A DNA stretch of 64,000 nt. It comes from Odobenus rosmarus divergens (Eukaryota > Chordata > Mammalia > Carnivora > Odobenidae). Made by a program: the position numbers and the translations under genes. This document shows positions 1 through 10,776 of this stretch, piece after piece. The notes below the pieces were generated by a model, which was not told where the DNA came from, ran no database searches, and saw only the letters and a program-made list of their open reading frames with translations. Position 1 is the stretch's first letter. Every line of letters starts with the position of its first letter. The DNA lies in contig NW_004451521.1 in the NCBI RefSeq assembly GCF_000321225.1, positions 112,674-176,673 of the forward strand, read 5' to 3'.

Positions 1-373
1 CTATGGTGAGCACTGTGAATTGTACAAGACTGATGAATCACGGATCTGTACTTCTGAAACAAATAATGCAATATATGTTAAGAAAAAAAACAGAAGAAGA
101 AGATAGCAGGAGGGGAAGAATGAAGGGGAGTAAGTCAGAGGGGGAGACGAACCATTAGAGATGATGGATTCTGAAAAACAAACTGAGGGTTCTAGAGGGG
201 AGGGCGGTGGGGGGATGGGTTAGCCTGGTGATGGGTATTAAAGAGGGCACATTCTGCATGGAGCACTGGGATTTATGTACAAACAATGAATCATGGAACA
301 CTACATCAAAAACTAATGATGTAATGTATGGTGATTAACATAACAATAAAAAATTATTAAAAAAAATAAATAA
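1..373 (+). mobile_element. Carnivore L1 3' UTR and A-tail (5' cut by window edge)
   Basis: The first 87 bases carry the older L1 terminal motif (gatgaatcac, then tctgaaac and tatatgttaa). They are followed by a purine-rich extension (gaagaagaagatagcagg) and a second terminal block with ggtgatgggtattaaagagg and ggagcactggga, ending in an A-rich tail. This order matches the extended 3' UTR that I recall for recent carnivoran L1 elements. No target-site duplication can be checked because the left side is outside the window. Non-coding; the ORFs would lie upstream. Confidence 0.85.
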
Positions 374-389
374 CACTTGGTAAAAAAAA

Positions 390-2110
390 ATAGATTTATT
401 TTCATAAACATTTAGTGCAGAAACCTATACTTTATCCTCAAAGAGTTAGAAATAGAAAAAGAAACTGACATAGGACATTTGCGTAATCCTATACAGGTAA
501 TGATGTTTGCAAGTTCTTAGAGATAACAGATACTATACATATGCAAATACAAACGTATTTACAAATATCTATGCAAATAAATTTACATGATCCCACACAG
601 ATAGATATACAGATATATTTGCATAATTTTAAACAAGCCTTATATCCAGACACATGTATATAATCCCATATAGTGTCAAATATATGTATTTACATATAAT
701 TTTGTAGTTATATCAGATATATAGAGATATACACAAATATATATGGGAGCTCTATTTATGTAATTCTATGTCAATAGTGATGTAGATATTAGATATTTTC
801 ATGATCCCATAAAGGGACAGAAGCTAATACATTAAATCATACCATACTGAGAAGTACTATGTACCGAGATCTACTGAGACACTATATACTAAACACACAA
901 AGTTATAGAGAGGAATTGACATACATAATCTTGTAAAAGCATATTTAATTATGTACTCTAAACAATTACTGATATAGCAACATTTTTGTAATACTAAACA
1001 GACACCCACACATTTACAGAACACTAAATGTATTAGTGTTCTATAAACCAAGCTACATAATTTATTATATAATCTGAGACAGAATCAGAGAAAGATTTAG
1101 AACATCATCTAAAGGTATGGATATGTTTGCATAATCTTAACAAAATGCCTATTTCACATAATTAATCTGGAAATAAGACATTTGCATAATCCCTTATGAA
1201 GATACAGATATATCTACATAATCCGTTACAGAAGTAGACTCACGTATATATGTCTATATATTCCTGTAGAGATAGATGGATATTTACACAAGTCCATACA
1301 GGAATTTCTACACAGATATATTTATAAACTACTAGATATTAAAGATATCTAGAGACGCATTTTCATCATTTAATGATGCAAAAGATCTATATATATCTTT
1401 ATATATGTATTTATTTACATATTTATATATGTATCTGCATATATATAAATATATATATTCCTGCACATATATAGATTTACATAGTTAAATATATACCGAA
1501 GCATGATCTTAAACAGATGTGGAATCAAAATCCTATTCTGCTACAGGTAAAAAACTCAATTAATAATCCTATGTAGTGAGAAAATCTATATTCATAATCC
1601 CAGTGAACCTACAGCTATCAAAGCATATATATTTGTGTAAAAAATAGATCATAACCTCACTCAGATCCACATTTGGGCCCAGGTGTATGCCCTTAATGTT
1701 GTCCATAACCTAGCCCCCAACCTCATACAGGTGCACAGCTGTAACTCCATTCCCACCAACACGCAAAACCACACCCCTAACCTCAGCTCTTCCCCAATTT
1801 TGTATGCTGTCCCAATCCTAACTCAGTTTCACACACATGTACATACATACCCAATTATACCATAATCTGATCATGTATTATTTTATAAATTAACAAATTC
1901 CTATTCCTCTATACATAGCCATACATATACCTAGTCCTCTGTATACATAAACAAATGTATATTTAATGATAGGTTTACATATACCTGGATACCAATACAT
2001 ATATATGTACTTAGTCCTACATATACTTAATTTACTATAATAATACTTAAGCTTATCTATTTTTCTGAATATATATATTTCTGTATATACACATAATTCT
2101 ATTTATATAC
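390..2110. repeat. Decayed AT-rich tandem-like array
   Basis: About 1.7 kb is built from loose repeats of a 30-50 base unit with core resembling ATTTGCATAATCCCATACAG followed by (A)GATA/CAGAT runs. Good copies lie near 480, 580, 617, 655, 1125, 1180, 1210 and 1270. Copies are heavily diverged and vary in spacing, so period and copy number need computation. It is not a family I can name. A C-rich variant lies at about 1650-1865. Confidence 0.6.
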
Positions 2111-2114
2111 ACAA

Positions 2115-3880
2115 ACACACATACAGTTTTTTGTTTGGAGGAAGTTATGTTTGTCTTGCAATGATTGAATCACATATTTTCCCACTTCCTTTTCTTGTCT
2201 AAAAATACTTGACAGATCGTTTTCTAAATCAACTGGTGGGCATCTAATTCATTCTTTTGATAGGCATTAGATTCCTTTCTCGTTTTTGCCACAACTAACA
2301 ATGTTGTAATAAATATCTGTGTGTATAGATTCTTATGTACTGCGGCTTTTGTTTCTAGAGAAAATTTTCCCAGGAGTGAATTTCTGGGTCAAAAGCTATA
2401 CATTATTTTAATAGATGTTGTCAGATTGTTTTCCAAAAAAGATGAACAGTTTACCTTGCCACCAGCAATGTGTGAGAGTACTTTTTCCATTGGTTCTTAC
2501 CAGCAACTGTTATAAATCTTTTAATTCATTTTTTACTAGTCTATGAATATTTAGTTCTATTTCATTGTTATTAATTCAATTTCCATTTCCCCAATTACTG
2601 ATGGATTTAAGCAACTTTTCCTATTTTTTGAGCCTTTTGGAGTTGCTGTAACTGTGAATTATCAATGTATATACACTTTGCTCACTTTTCTTTTGGATTA
2701 TTCCACACTTTCTCAATTTATAGGAGTACATTTTATATTATAAGTCATAATTTTACATCTGTCATATGGGTTTCAATTACTTAACCCGCATCTATTATTT
2801 ATTCGCTGACTGACATAAAGTTATCATTTGCCCATACAAAAGTGCTTAACTTTAGACATCCACATTAATTTTGAACCTTTGGGAGCCCCGTCTTGGTGAG
2901 GGCTCCTCCCACCCTTAGATTGCATATGGAGTCTCAAATATTTTCTTGAAATATTTGTATTTTTTTAATTGTTTATTTAACTCCTCTGTTTGATTATATG
3001 AATTCCTTTGCTTATTCAAACCGCCACCTACCAGTCTGGAGTGGTCTGCCTCTTTCCTGGGTCTCTCCTTGCCCTCCTTGTCTGGGTCAAGTTAGTACAT
3101 CACCCTGGGAACTTTGGAGCTTGCAAACCAACAGCACCAGTGATTACTGAAATATTGTCACTTCTTTTTGTCTGACAGATCTATCCAAACCTGAGAGATG
3201 TCAAAATGTTCGACTATAATTATATTTTGATGAAGCTTTCTTTGCATTTGGAAGAGTTTTCGCTTTTTTACCTGCTACATTATTTGGTGCTATAATGTGT
3301 ATCATCTCTCTTTGGGAAGGGGGATTATGATGAGTCACTTCGTAAATTGTGCCTCATCCTCATTTTGTGTATGCATCATCATGTTTTGTGCCTGAAGCTC
3401 CATCTCATTTGGTATTACCATTTCAACCTGCACTCTGTTTTTGTTTACATTGACCTTCATATCTCTTTTTCACCCGTTTATGTTCAAGCTTTCTTTATAC
3501 TTTTGTGTTAAATGGGTTTCTTAAAAACAGCATATAGCTGCATTTTTAAAAAAATCAGTCTATATTTTAATGAAAGAATTCAAGCTGCTCAAATTTATCG
3601 CAATTATTGAGCTAGTCCGTTGTATTCCTTCCATCTTCCCTTATGTTTGTTACTCATTTTGCATAAGTGCATTTTTTCTTTGACTTGTATTTGTGCATTT
3701 GATCAAAAAAGCATTGATTCTATTATTTTTACTTTTTGAATTGGACTGTGTACTGTATTTTCTTTTATATTATTGGCTACATTTTCTTTCTCATATCCTA
3801 TGTCTATGACTCTACTATTAAAACTGAAGTATTACACTTTTTGGAAATCATGACACTGTAATAGTGGGTTATAGACAAAA
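2115..3880 (-). mobile_element. Old L1 (L1M-class) fragment, antisense
   Basis: Read on the minus strand this resembles the 3' part of ORF2 and 3' UTR of an old mammalian L1. Recognisable plus-strand marks are ctgggtcaaaag near 2386, ccaccagcaatgtgtgagag near 2460 and gggtttcttaaaaacagcat near 3510. The segment at about 3010-3190 is less AT-rich and does not match, so it may be a separate insertion or unique DNA. No open frame survives. Confidence 0.7.
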
Positions 3881-3902
3881 TTATATTCATAGATTGTTAC
3901 AT

Positions 3903-4070
3903 GCTTGTTACTTATTGAGCACCTACCATGTGCCAGAGACTTCGGAGGTGCTGGAGAGGCATCGGTGGACAAGAGAGGTCAAAGTCCCACCCAGGCTGTT
4001 TCCACCTGAGTGAGTTGTGTTGCCAAGTCACGGAAGGGGAGCCCAGGGGAAGCTCATCAGCTTATTCATG
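3903..4070 (-). mobile_element. L2 3' end, antisense
   Basis: The stretch starting ttattgagcacctaccatgt is the reverse complement of the well-known L2 terminus. It continues through ggtgctggagaggcat and caaagtcccacccagg, which parallels the L2 sequence upstream of its end. Diverged and without coding capacity. L2-like material may continue to the right of the MIR copy that follows. Confidence 0.65.
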
Positions 4071-4074
4071 ATGT

Positions 4075-4520
4075 TGAAAGCATGGAGCTGAGTACTGATA
4101 ATAATAACTAATATTTAGGGGCGCCTGGGTGGCTAAGTCAGTTAAGCATCTGCCTTCAGCTCAGGTCATGATCCCAGGGTCCTGGGATCAAGCCCCACGT
4201 TGGACTCCCTGCTCAGTTGGGAGTCTGCTTCTCCCTCTGCCCTTCCCCCTGTTCATGCGCTCTCTGTCTCTCTCAAATAAATAAGTAAAAATCTTTATCA
4301 AAAGTAACTAATATTTATAGAGCACTTAACTATATTCCATTGTTCTATGGGTTTTCTAATGTTTCAACTCAGTTCATGTTCACGTTCTCTGAAGTAGGTA
4401 CCATTGCAGTTTCTTCAGAACTTTGAGGCACAGAGAAATGTAAGTTTCCCATGGTTCAAGGCTATGGAGGGAGAGCGAGGATGAGGTTCTAAGCACATTA
4501 GATCCAGCTCCCACACCCGG
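4075..4520 (-). mobile_element. MIR copy, antisense, split by a CAN-SINE
   Basis: The pieces on either side of the SINE at 4118-4304 join into one antisense MIR. They carry atatttatagagcactta, then gaagtaggtacc, actttgaggcacagagaaat and a diverged version of the ending aaggtcacacagctagtaag. This is a tRNA-derived ancient mammalian SINE without function that I can see. The SINE interruption gives the relative age. Confidence 0.65.
4118..4304 (+). mobile_element. CAN-SINE (SINEC) 1
   Basis: Full-length carnivore tRNA-derived SINE. It has the head ggggcgcctgggtggc, the middle caggtcatgatcccagggtc, a pyrimidine-rich stretch and an AAATAAATAAG tail. A perfect 13-base target-site duplication taactaatattta flanks it at 4105-4117 and 4305-4317, confirming retroposition into the MIR copy. 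Confidence 0.97.
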
Positions 4521-4529
4521 AACCATTGT

Positions 4530-4819
4530 TCACTCACACTCTCCGGATGAGACCGTCCAGAGAGTTCATGAAGATAAAGGAAAGAGGTCTGCAGATGGAA
4601 CCCTGGGACACAGCAACACTCAGCGTTGGGACAAGGTGGAGGGACCAGGGATGGAGGCTGAAAAGGAAGGTCTGTTGAGTAGAAAGAAAATCAGAAAGTA
4701 AATGAAATTGATGTTTTAGGGAAGAATTGCGACACAAAGAATGCCCGGGCCGCCTTGAAGCCCCAACTCTGAGCGCTTCCCAGGCAACTCCTGAGTCCAT
4801 CTCCACTGTGGTCCCTCAC
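4530..4819. other. Unassigned, possibly old L2-like
   Basis: Moderately GC-rich sequence without an intact frame. The phrase gaaccctgggacacagcaac resembles the antisense body of an old LINE, but the match is too short to claim. Confidence 0.3.
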
Positions 4820-4871
4820 GGAAGGAGGGAGGCAGGGAGGAGGGGAGGAGGGGAGGAGGAAGGAAGGAAGA
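4820..4871. repeat. (GGA)n/(GGAAG)n purine-rich simple repeat
   Basis: Imperfect GGAGG and GGAAGG units run for about 50 bases with no pyrimidine except one c near 4833. Confidence 0.9.
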
Positions 4872-4894
4872 TGGATATTAATGTAATATAAACA

Positions 4895-6580
4895 AAAATC
4901 CCAGTAGACTTGATCAAAATCCAAGTTTATAGAAGTGATAAAATGGGCAAATTCTGGTAAATCTCACTTTTTAAAGCCAGGGAAAGCACAAGTATGCAAC
5001 CTTAAGAATAAGGATGATTATACACCTACAGGTACAAAGGATATCTAAATATTACATGAGGAGATTGTACTCACACTTGTGAAATAAATCTGAAAATATA
5101 GGTACATTGAATTAACTCCCAGGAGTAGATTAATTACCAAAATCAACTCAGGAAGAAGGGGAAAACTTAAATAGACTCAAAGTCATACCAAAAAACTGAA
5201 AAGCTAGTAAAATATCTACTTTTGAAAAGGTATTAAAAGACCTACTCAGACTGTTTTACAGAAAAAAAATTTCCTAAGCCTTTAGGAAAAAGAAAATTGC
5301 ATTTTTAAGAAACTGTTCCAGGGCATAGGGAAATGTGAAACATTTCCCAATTTATCATGTGAAATCAGCAGAGCCAACCAGGTAAAACAAACAAAGACGG
5401 AACCAAAAAATAGAACTACAGATATGTCACTTTTGAAAACAGATGTGCATATCACACAAAAAAATAGGTAATGATTATTTGAGTCCAGTATTAAAGTGAA
5501 TACTACTTCACAACCAGGCTCGGCATATCCCAGGAAGGCAACGGTGTTCAAACCTTAGGAAATATATGGAAGGTATTTACCACATTAACAGATTAACAGA
5601 TTAAAAAAGAAAAATTAAACCTCAGTCTCAAAAGATGATAAAGAAAAATACCTGAAGCTGTTCCTGATGAGAAAAATAAAAAGCACTAACAAAAAAATCA
5701 TCTTAGTAAATTACATGTAGAAGAAAATGTCAGGGCACATAGGTGGCTCAGTTGGTTAGGCATTTGACTCTTGGTTTCGCCTCAGGTCATGATCTCAGGG
5801 TCATGAGATCGAGTCCCATGTCAGGTTCCAAGTTCAGTGGGGAATATGTTTCAGGATTCTCTCTCTCCCTCTGCCCTGCCCCGCACACATGCTCTATCTC
5901 TTTCTAAAATAAATAAATATTTTTTTAAAAGAAGAAAATGCCAATAAGCTAATAAGCAATATTGCAGAAAAAAGTTTTAGCTATACATATCAGCAATCTC
6001 CAGATCAACTTACTAAACCATAAGTAAGAAGTCTTGAGGTAAGATGCCTCCCAGGACAGTGACTGAAGTAGCTCAGAATCATGAAGATGCAGCTTCTCTC
6101 CATATTTCCTCTCTGACATCCTCATGGTATTGGCATTCTCCTTGCCAGCTCACCTGACAGTGATAACATTATTCTGTAAAATAACAATGTGCCCTCGAAG
6201 AAGGACCATTTTCTCTTGCTGTGTGTAAAACAGGGAAGCTTTTCTAGAAGACTTTTGTTTCATTAGCCAGAATTTCATCTCAGCTCATTCTTAGACCAAT
6301 TGCTGGTAATGGAAGTGGGGTTCCAAAGAAAATATGGAGCTGTATGGGTCACCCAAACAAAAAATCATAGTTTTACTAAAAATAAATAAGTATGCTAGTT
6401 AGGGAACCAGCAGGGTCTGTAAGAGAGCTCTATCAAAAACCTGAAATAAACAACATGTTTAATATATAAATAAATCCTGGAAAATTAGAGGCAGGCCTCG
6501 AAGTTAGGAACAAGATGGGGGTGCCAATATCACTAGCAGTTACCATTGTGTTAGAGATCCTAACAATATTCAATATTAAG
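4895..6580 (+). mobile_element. Old L1 ORF2 fragment (L1M/HAL1-class), broken
   Basis: A-rich sense-strand L1 with eroded ORF2 text. Clear marks are atcccaggaaggcaacggtg followed by cacattaacag near 5525-5590, and aggaacaagatgggggtgcc near 6505. These correspond to the reverse-transcriptase-domain region of ORF2. It is full of stops and deletions, is split by the SINE at 5731-5930, and is abutted by an MLT1 LTR remnant at 6581. Confidence 0.65.
5731..5930 (+). mobile_element. CAN-SINE 2
   Basis: Diverged but full-length CAN-SINE (agggcacataggtggctcag head, caggtcatgatctcagggtc middle, AAATAAATA tail). A 10-base duplication gaagaaaatg flanks it at 5720-5729 and 5931-5940. It sits in the old L1. 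Confidence 0.95.
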
Positions 6581-6824
6581 AGGAAGTTTGGACATACACA
6601 CACAAAGAGGAAAGGCCAGGTTCAGGGAGAAGACAGCCAGGCACAAGCCAAGGAGAGGCCTGGAGCAGATCCTTCCCTCACAGCCCTTAGAGGGAACCAG
6701 CCCTCCCGATACCTTGATCTTGGACTTCCAGCCCCCAGATTGTGAGACAGTAATTTCTGTTGTTTGAGCCCTGCCCCCCCACCAGTCCGTGGTACTTTGT
6801 TATGGCATCCATGAAACTAATACA
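6581..6824 (+). mobile_element. MLT1-type (ERVL-MaLR) LTR, 3' part
   Basis: The 3' half of an MLT1 solo LTR, starting mid-element at the gtttggacata region. Later marks are aagccaaggagaggcc, accttgatcttggacttcc, tgtgagacagtaatttctg and the terminal actaataca. The 5' half is missing. Confidence 0.75.
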
Positions 6825-6829
6825 GCAGC

Positions 6830-8007
6830 CTAGACCAAGATAAGGGGTAGCAGAAATATGGGAGAGCAAAGGCGAATCTGCATACTGTTTGGGTACAGAA
6901 TCAGATGTACTGATGGGCTATCCCATGCAATCATACAATGAAAGAAGAGGTGAAAATTTTGGAAGGGAAGATACACATTGTCACTAGTTCTGGTGACACA
7001 GTTGTTGCCCTAGAGCCTACCCAAGAGCTATAAGGTCATAGGTCACAGTCATTGTGATTACCAGTGTTTGGACTTTCCTGAGCCAGGTCACTCCGTGTTT
7101 TCTTTTCACCAATCGAAAGACCCAGAGCTGGTGTAAGAGTTGTCCTTAAGGACCTAAGGGGCTGTCACGGGTATTAGAAACCTGACTTGTTTTGAGAGGC
7201 TTCAGAATGTGGACAAGGGAAATGGCAAAAATTATAGGGAAGCTCAAAAAAGTTATTCCCAGGAGAAGTATCCAACAAAAGAGCTTCATTGGTAATGAGC
7301 CTCCAGCCGCTGAAAATACTTGATCAAATGCCGAGAGACAAAAGTGATGCTCGTCTTTAAAGAGAAACTCTTCTCTGGAGGGACTTGAGGCGAGGTGACC
7401 TCTCGGAACCTCTCCAGTGCTGACTCAGTGATTCCAGGAGATGCAGAGATTTGTTCTTATAACTCAGTAGCTGGGGTGATACCCCGTGGATCTCCATGCT
7501 GAGGCAGGGCCTGGCCATCCAGCACGGATTAGTGAATGCAGCATGGCTGCAAGGCAGCGGAGACACCCCCTAATTCCTGGAGCTCCCAAACCCAGTCTCT
7601 TCTGTTATATTTGGTTGGGCGCCAAGCACATGGATCATCTCACTGTATTCTAGGTCAACCAAGAGAGAAGCTAAAGATCCTTTGAATCATTATTAACATT
7701 TATCAAATGCTCAGTTTCTTTCCAGCAACATTTCCCACATATGGTTCCCTTTCCTATTTAGACTCAAATTATGCTATGGCCATTTTGTTCCCAGGTTTTA
7801 TTGCAGCACAAGGCAGCCCCAAAGAGCATATGAAATAGCTCTGCACCTAGCATTCTGTAAAAGTTTGGTATGGGCTGTGGTTCGTGAGCAAGGCAACATT
7901 TGTAAAGCCCTTCCAGACTTGTCTGACAGTATTTCTTGCCAGGAAATTGCTTGATCACTAGATACCTGATGTTTGTGATTAGCAAAAATAAGCTTCTTGG
8001 AGTTGGG

Positions 8008-8012
<5 letters not shown>
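6830..8012. other. Unassigned non-coding sequence
   Basis: No repeat family, gene or long frame recognised. It may include MaLR internal sequence next to the MLT1 LTR, but I cannot show this. Confidence 0.4.

Positions 8013-8040
<28 letters not shown>
8013..8040. repeat. (TG)14 microsatellite
   Basis: A pure TG run of 28 bases, followed by a poly-T-rich patch at about 8061-8070. Confidence 0.97.
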
Positions 8041-8047
<7 letters not shown>

Positions 8048-9435
8048 CTGGAGTTGGTGGTTTTTTTTTTCAGTTTTAAGATATTTGCAAGCATTCTTTA
8101 TGTTGCCCATAAAAATACAAAATAGTTTCCCTCCTGACATTCTGCACAAGCTTGTAAAGAAAATGTTGCAGCCACATGAACAGCCTGTGCCTCCATTGTG
8201 CAGTTACGGTTTGTAATAACTCTGGAAATCACGGGCCAAGGAAGGATTAGGAGCTGATCTTCAATGCTCTGACACTTCGGCAGGAAAAAGCAGTTGCCCA
8301 AGTGCCAATCTGCCAAATCCCACCATAGCTCCAGCCAGACAGTGAGCACTTTGAAAGGGAAACAGATTTTGGTGACCATATGTGCAATTATGATTCAGCC
8401 CCATGAGGATTGAATAAACAAGTGTGTTGGCCTGTCTGGATCCCAGCGTGCTAGAGCCAGGGCAGACTGATGCCACTTCACCCCTCTGCAGAAGCTTGTC
8501 CCACCTGACCCCGAATCTAGCTCCAGAACTCCCCCCAAGGAGGGGAGGAGCACCAGCAGGAGACCTCAGGCCAGGATCACAAGGTCAACACTGTGTCACC
8601 CAGACATGCGTCATCCAAAAGGAGACACGGGGCCATTTCCTCGGACAGTGTAACTTTAGCTTACTGCCCCATTGCCCCTGCCCCTCTGAAACCCTTGGCT
8701 TTTATCTGTCCTCATTTAATCCTATTTCCCCCATAAATTCATGCCCCCATTCATCTGTGGGAGAATTACACACTACCTTTGTCTCTTAGTTTTGCTGTGT
8801 TGTGTTTTGTTGTGTTTTAAGGCAAGAACCAGAAGGAAGATTCGCATCGTTTTCCTACCATTGAAGGTGTTTATATAACAACACAAACCAAGGGACCAAA
8901 TGAAGGGAGTTATGGTTACTCTTGCTCACCAGATCTGGCTAAAAAGTGGGTCTCTTTTGTTTTTCTTTGTCTAATCTTGGATTAAAAGATGAATAAGGCA
9001 CCATAATTCCTCAGTGATCATAACTCTTTATTCTTAATGACCTTACCACATCCCCAAATGGCCCTAGATATCCACAGCATCCTCAAGCATGTCCTCTAAC
9101 CACTGAAACATCTTGGATTCTGGTTCCTGTCCAGCCACATTTCAGAGAACACTTAACAGAGCAAATCATGGCCAAGAACTGGCTCCAATAATAACCACAG
9201 CTGTGTAGTCATAGGCAAACGATATCCTCTCCAAACTGACAACATTCAGAATCCCTGATCTGAAGGGAAAAAATCGGGGCACATTAACCAGGAAATACCC
9301 TCTCCGGGGACTTTCCCTAGCAGGTAATTTCTTATAAATCTAGAAACATGGACACCTGTGGTACAGCTGCCATGAACATCTTCTGTTCCCCAAAGTCTAT
9401 TTCCCCCTGACTACACGGCAACCACTCCTTCACCC
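8041..9435. other. Unassigned, single-copy-looking sequence
   Basis: No repeat recognised. The part at about 8070-8420 has balanced composition and no simple repeats, reminiscent of conserved non-coding DNA, but conservation is untested. A 121-codon frame at 8424-8789 on the plus strand lacks any recognisable domain or splice support. Confidence 0.4.
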
Positions 9436-9576
9436 AATCAGCACACATTTACTGAACCCGCCCTACGTCCCAAGCACTGTCTGAAGGAAATGCAGATGCT
9501 AAGATGAGAAGGAGACAGAGGTGGCCTGATGTGCTGTCTGGCTTCAAGAAAGCTCCCAAATTAGTTACTTGGCAAT
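9436..9576 (-). mobile_element. L2 3' end, antisense, interrupted by a SINE
   Basis: The stretch acatttactgaacccgccct followed by caagcactgtctgaagg and aagaaagctcccaaattag fits the reverse complement of the L2 terminus. It runs into the left target duplication of the following CAN-SINE. Confidence 0.55.
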
Positions 9577-9587
9577 TGGAATCATTT

Positions 9588-9814
9588 CCTTTTCCTTTTT
9601 TTAAGATTTTATTATTTGTTTATTTATTTGAGAGAGAGAGAGGGAGGGAGGGAGAGCATGAGCAGGAGGAGGGGCAGAGGGAGAGGGACAAGCAGACTCT
9701 GTGCTGAGCATGGAGCCCAACGTGGGGCTCGCTCGATCCCACAACCCTGTTATCATGACCTGAGCTGAAACCAAGAGTCGGGCACTTGAACCGACTGAGA
9801 CACCCAGGCGCCCC
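9588..9814 (-). mobile_element. CAN-SINE 3, antisense
   Basis: Reverse-oriented CAN-SINE: T-rich tail complement with ttatttatttgaga, a long GA-rich stretch, tcatgacctgagctg, and the head complement acacccaggcgcccc at the right end. An 11-base duplication tggaatcattt lies at 9577-9587 and 9818-9828. Confidence 0.95.
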
Positions 9815-9828
9815 GACTGGAATCATTT

Positions 9829-10631
9829 TCGATCAGATTAAATGATCTCAGTGCCTAATGCGACTGAGAAGTACAAATTCCTGTGGACGGGCATTCTAAA
9901 CGATGCTCCTGGAAAACAGCTGTGCTGTTTGCTCGGGGAAGCCCGCTATCTAACACATGCTGGCTCCAAAGCGAAGAACCACAGATTCCAGATAAAGTCA
10001 TGCTTCCCATAGATCTAAAGTCACCTCATGAAGGTGTGGATTTCAGAGATAATATTCTAAAACTTAAAAAAAAAATGTTTCTCTAAGGAACAGTGCCACT
10101 AAATCGCAGCCCAGAAACCAGTGGTGGCTACAGGGATGGCGCGACCTTTATTCCAGATACCGAAAAATCAATAGAAGAAGGAACAGCCGCAACAAATGCA
10201 TTGATTTTTGTTTAATACAGTTCCTTCTTTTAAAATAGAAATAAGTTATTTGCATTCTCTTCTGTGCTTAAAAATTTGAGAGAGATACTTTTGTTAAAGG
10301 ACGAAAATGCTGGGAATATTCCAGCCCCTGAGATCATCACTACCTAAATCAGATAGTCTTACCGTACACATTTACTTCTGCCCCTTTGCACTGCCGTTCA
10401 CTCCCTTCACTTGCTCTCCCAACCCCCTGCCTTTACTTGTTTAACACAGAAATTGGCCAAACAGGGCCCTCCCTGCCCACTGCCTGGTTTTGCACAGCCT
10501 GGGAGCTAAGAATAGCTTTTACACTTTTAAATGGTTGGGGGGTGGGGGGTGAGGGGAAGAAAGAAGATTATCTTGTGACCTGTGACAACTATGTGAAATT
10601 TACATGGGAGTGCCCTAGACAATAGTCAACA
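9829..10631. other. Unassigned non-coding sequence
   Basis: Nothing recognised. It contains an A-run near 10066 and a G-rich patch near 10533. Short frames only. Confidence 0.4.
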
Positions 10632-10776
10632 AATGGGTGTAGCTGTGTTCTAAGAAAACTTTATTTATTGGCTGCTTTTGCAACAGGACGGCGGAGCTGA
10701 GTAGTTGTGAGAGAGGTCTCAGGGCTCTCACAGCCCAAGCTGTGGACTTCACAGAAAAGGTCTGCCAACTCCTGGC
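10632..10776. mobile_element. hAT-Charlie-type MITE remnant
   Basis: The left part gggtgtagctgtgttctaag with aaaactttatttatt, and the right part agctgagtagttgtgagag with acagaaaaggtctgccaac, match a common mammalian non-autonomous DNA element. That element's consensus ends in a 'TTTGCCGACCCCTG'-like terminal repeat. Internal deletion seems present. I am unsure of the subfamily name. Confidence 0.6.

Noticed and set aside
390..2110. CRISPR array or bacterial repeat
   Set aside because: Units are degenerate and irregularly spaced, and the surrounding DNA is clearly carnivoran.
4118..4304. Functional tRNA gene
   Set aside because: The tRNA-like head belongs to CAN-SINEs; there is no intact tRNA cloverleaf with CCA-end context.
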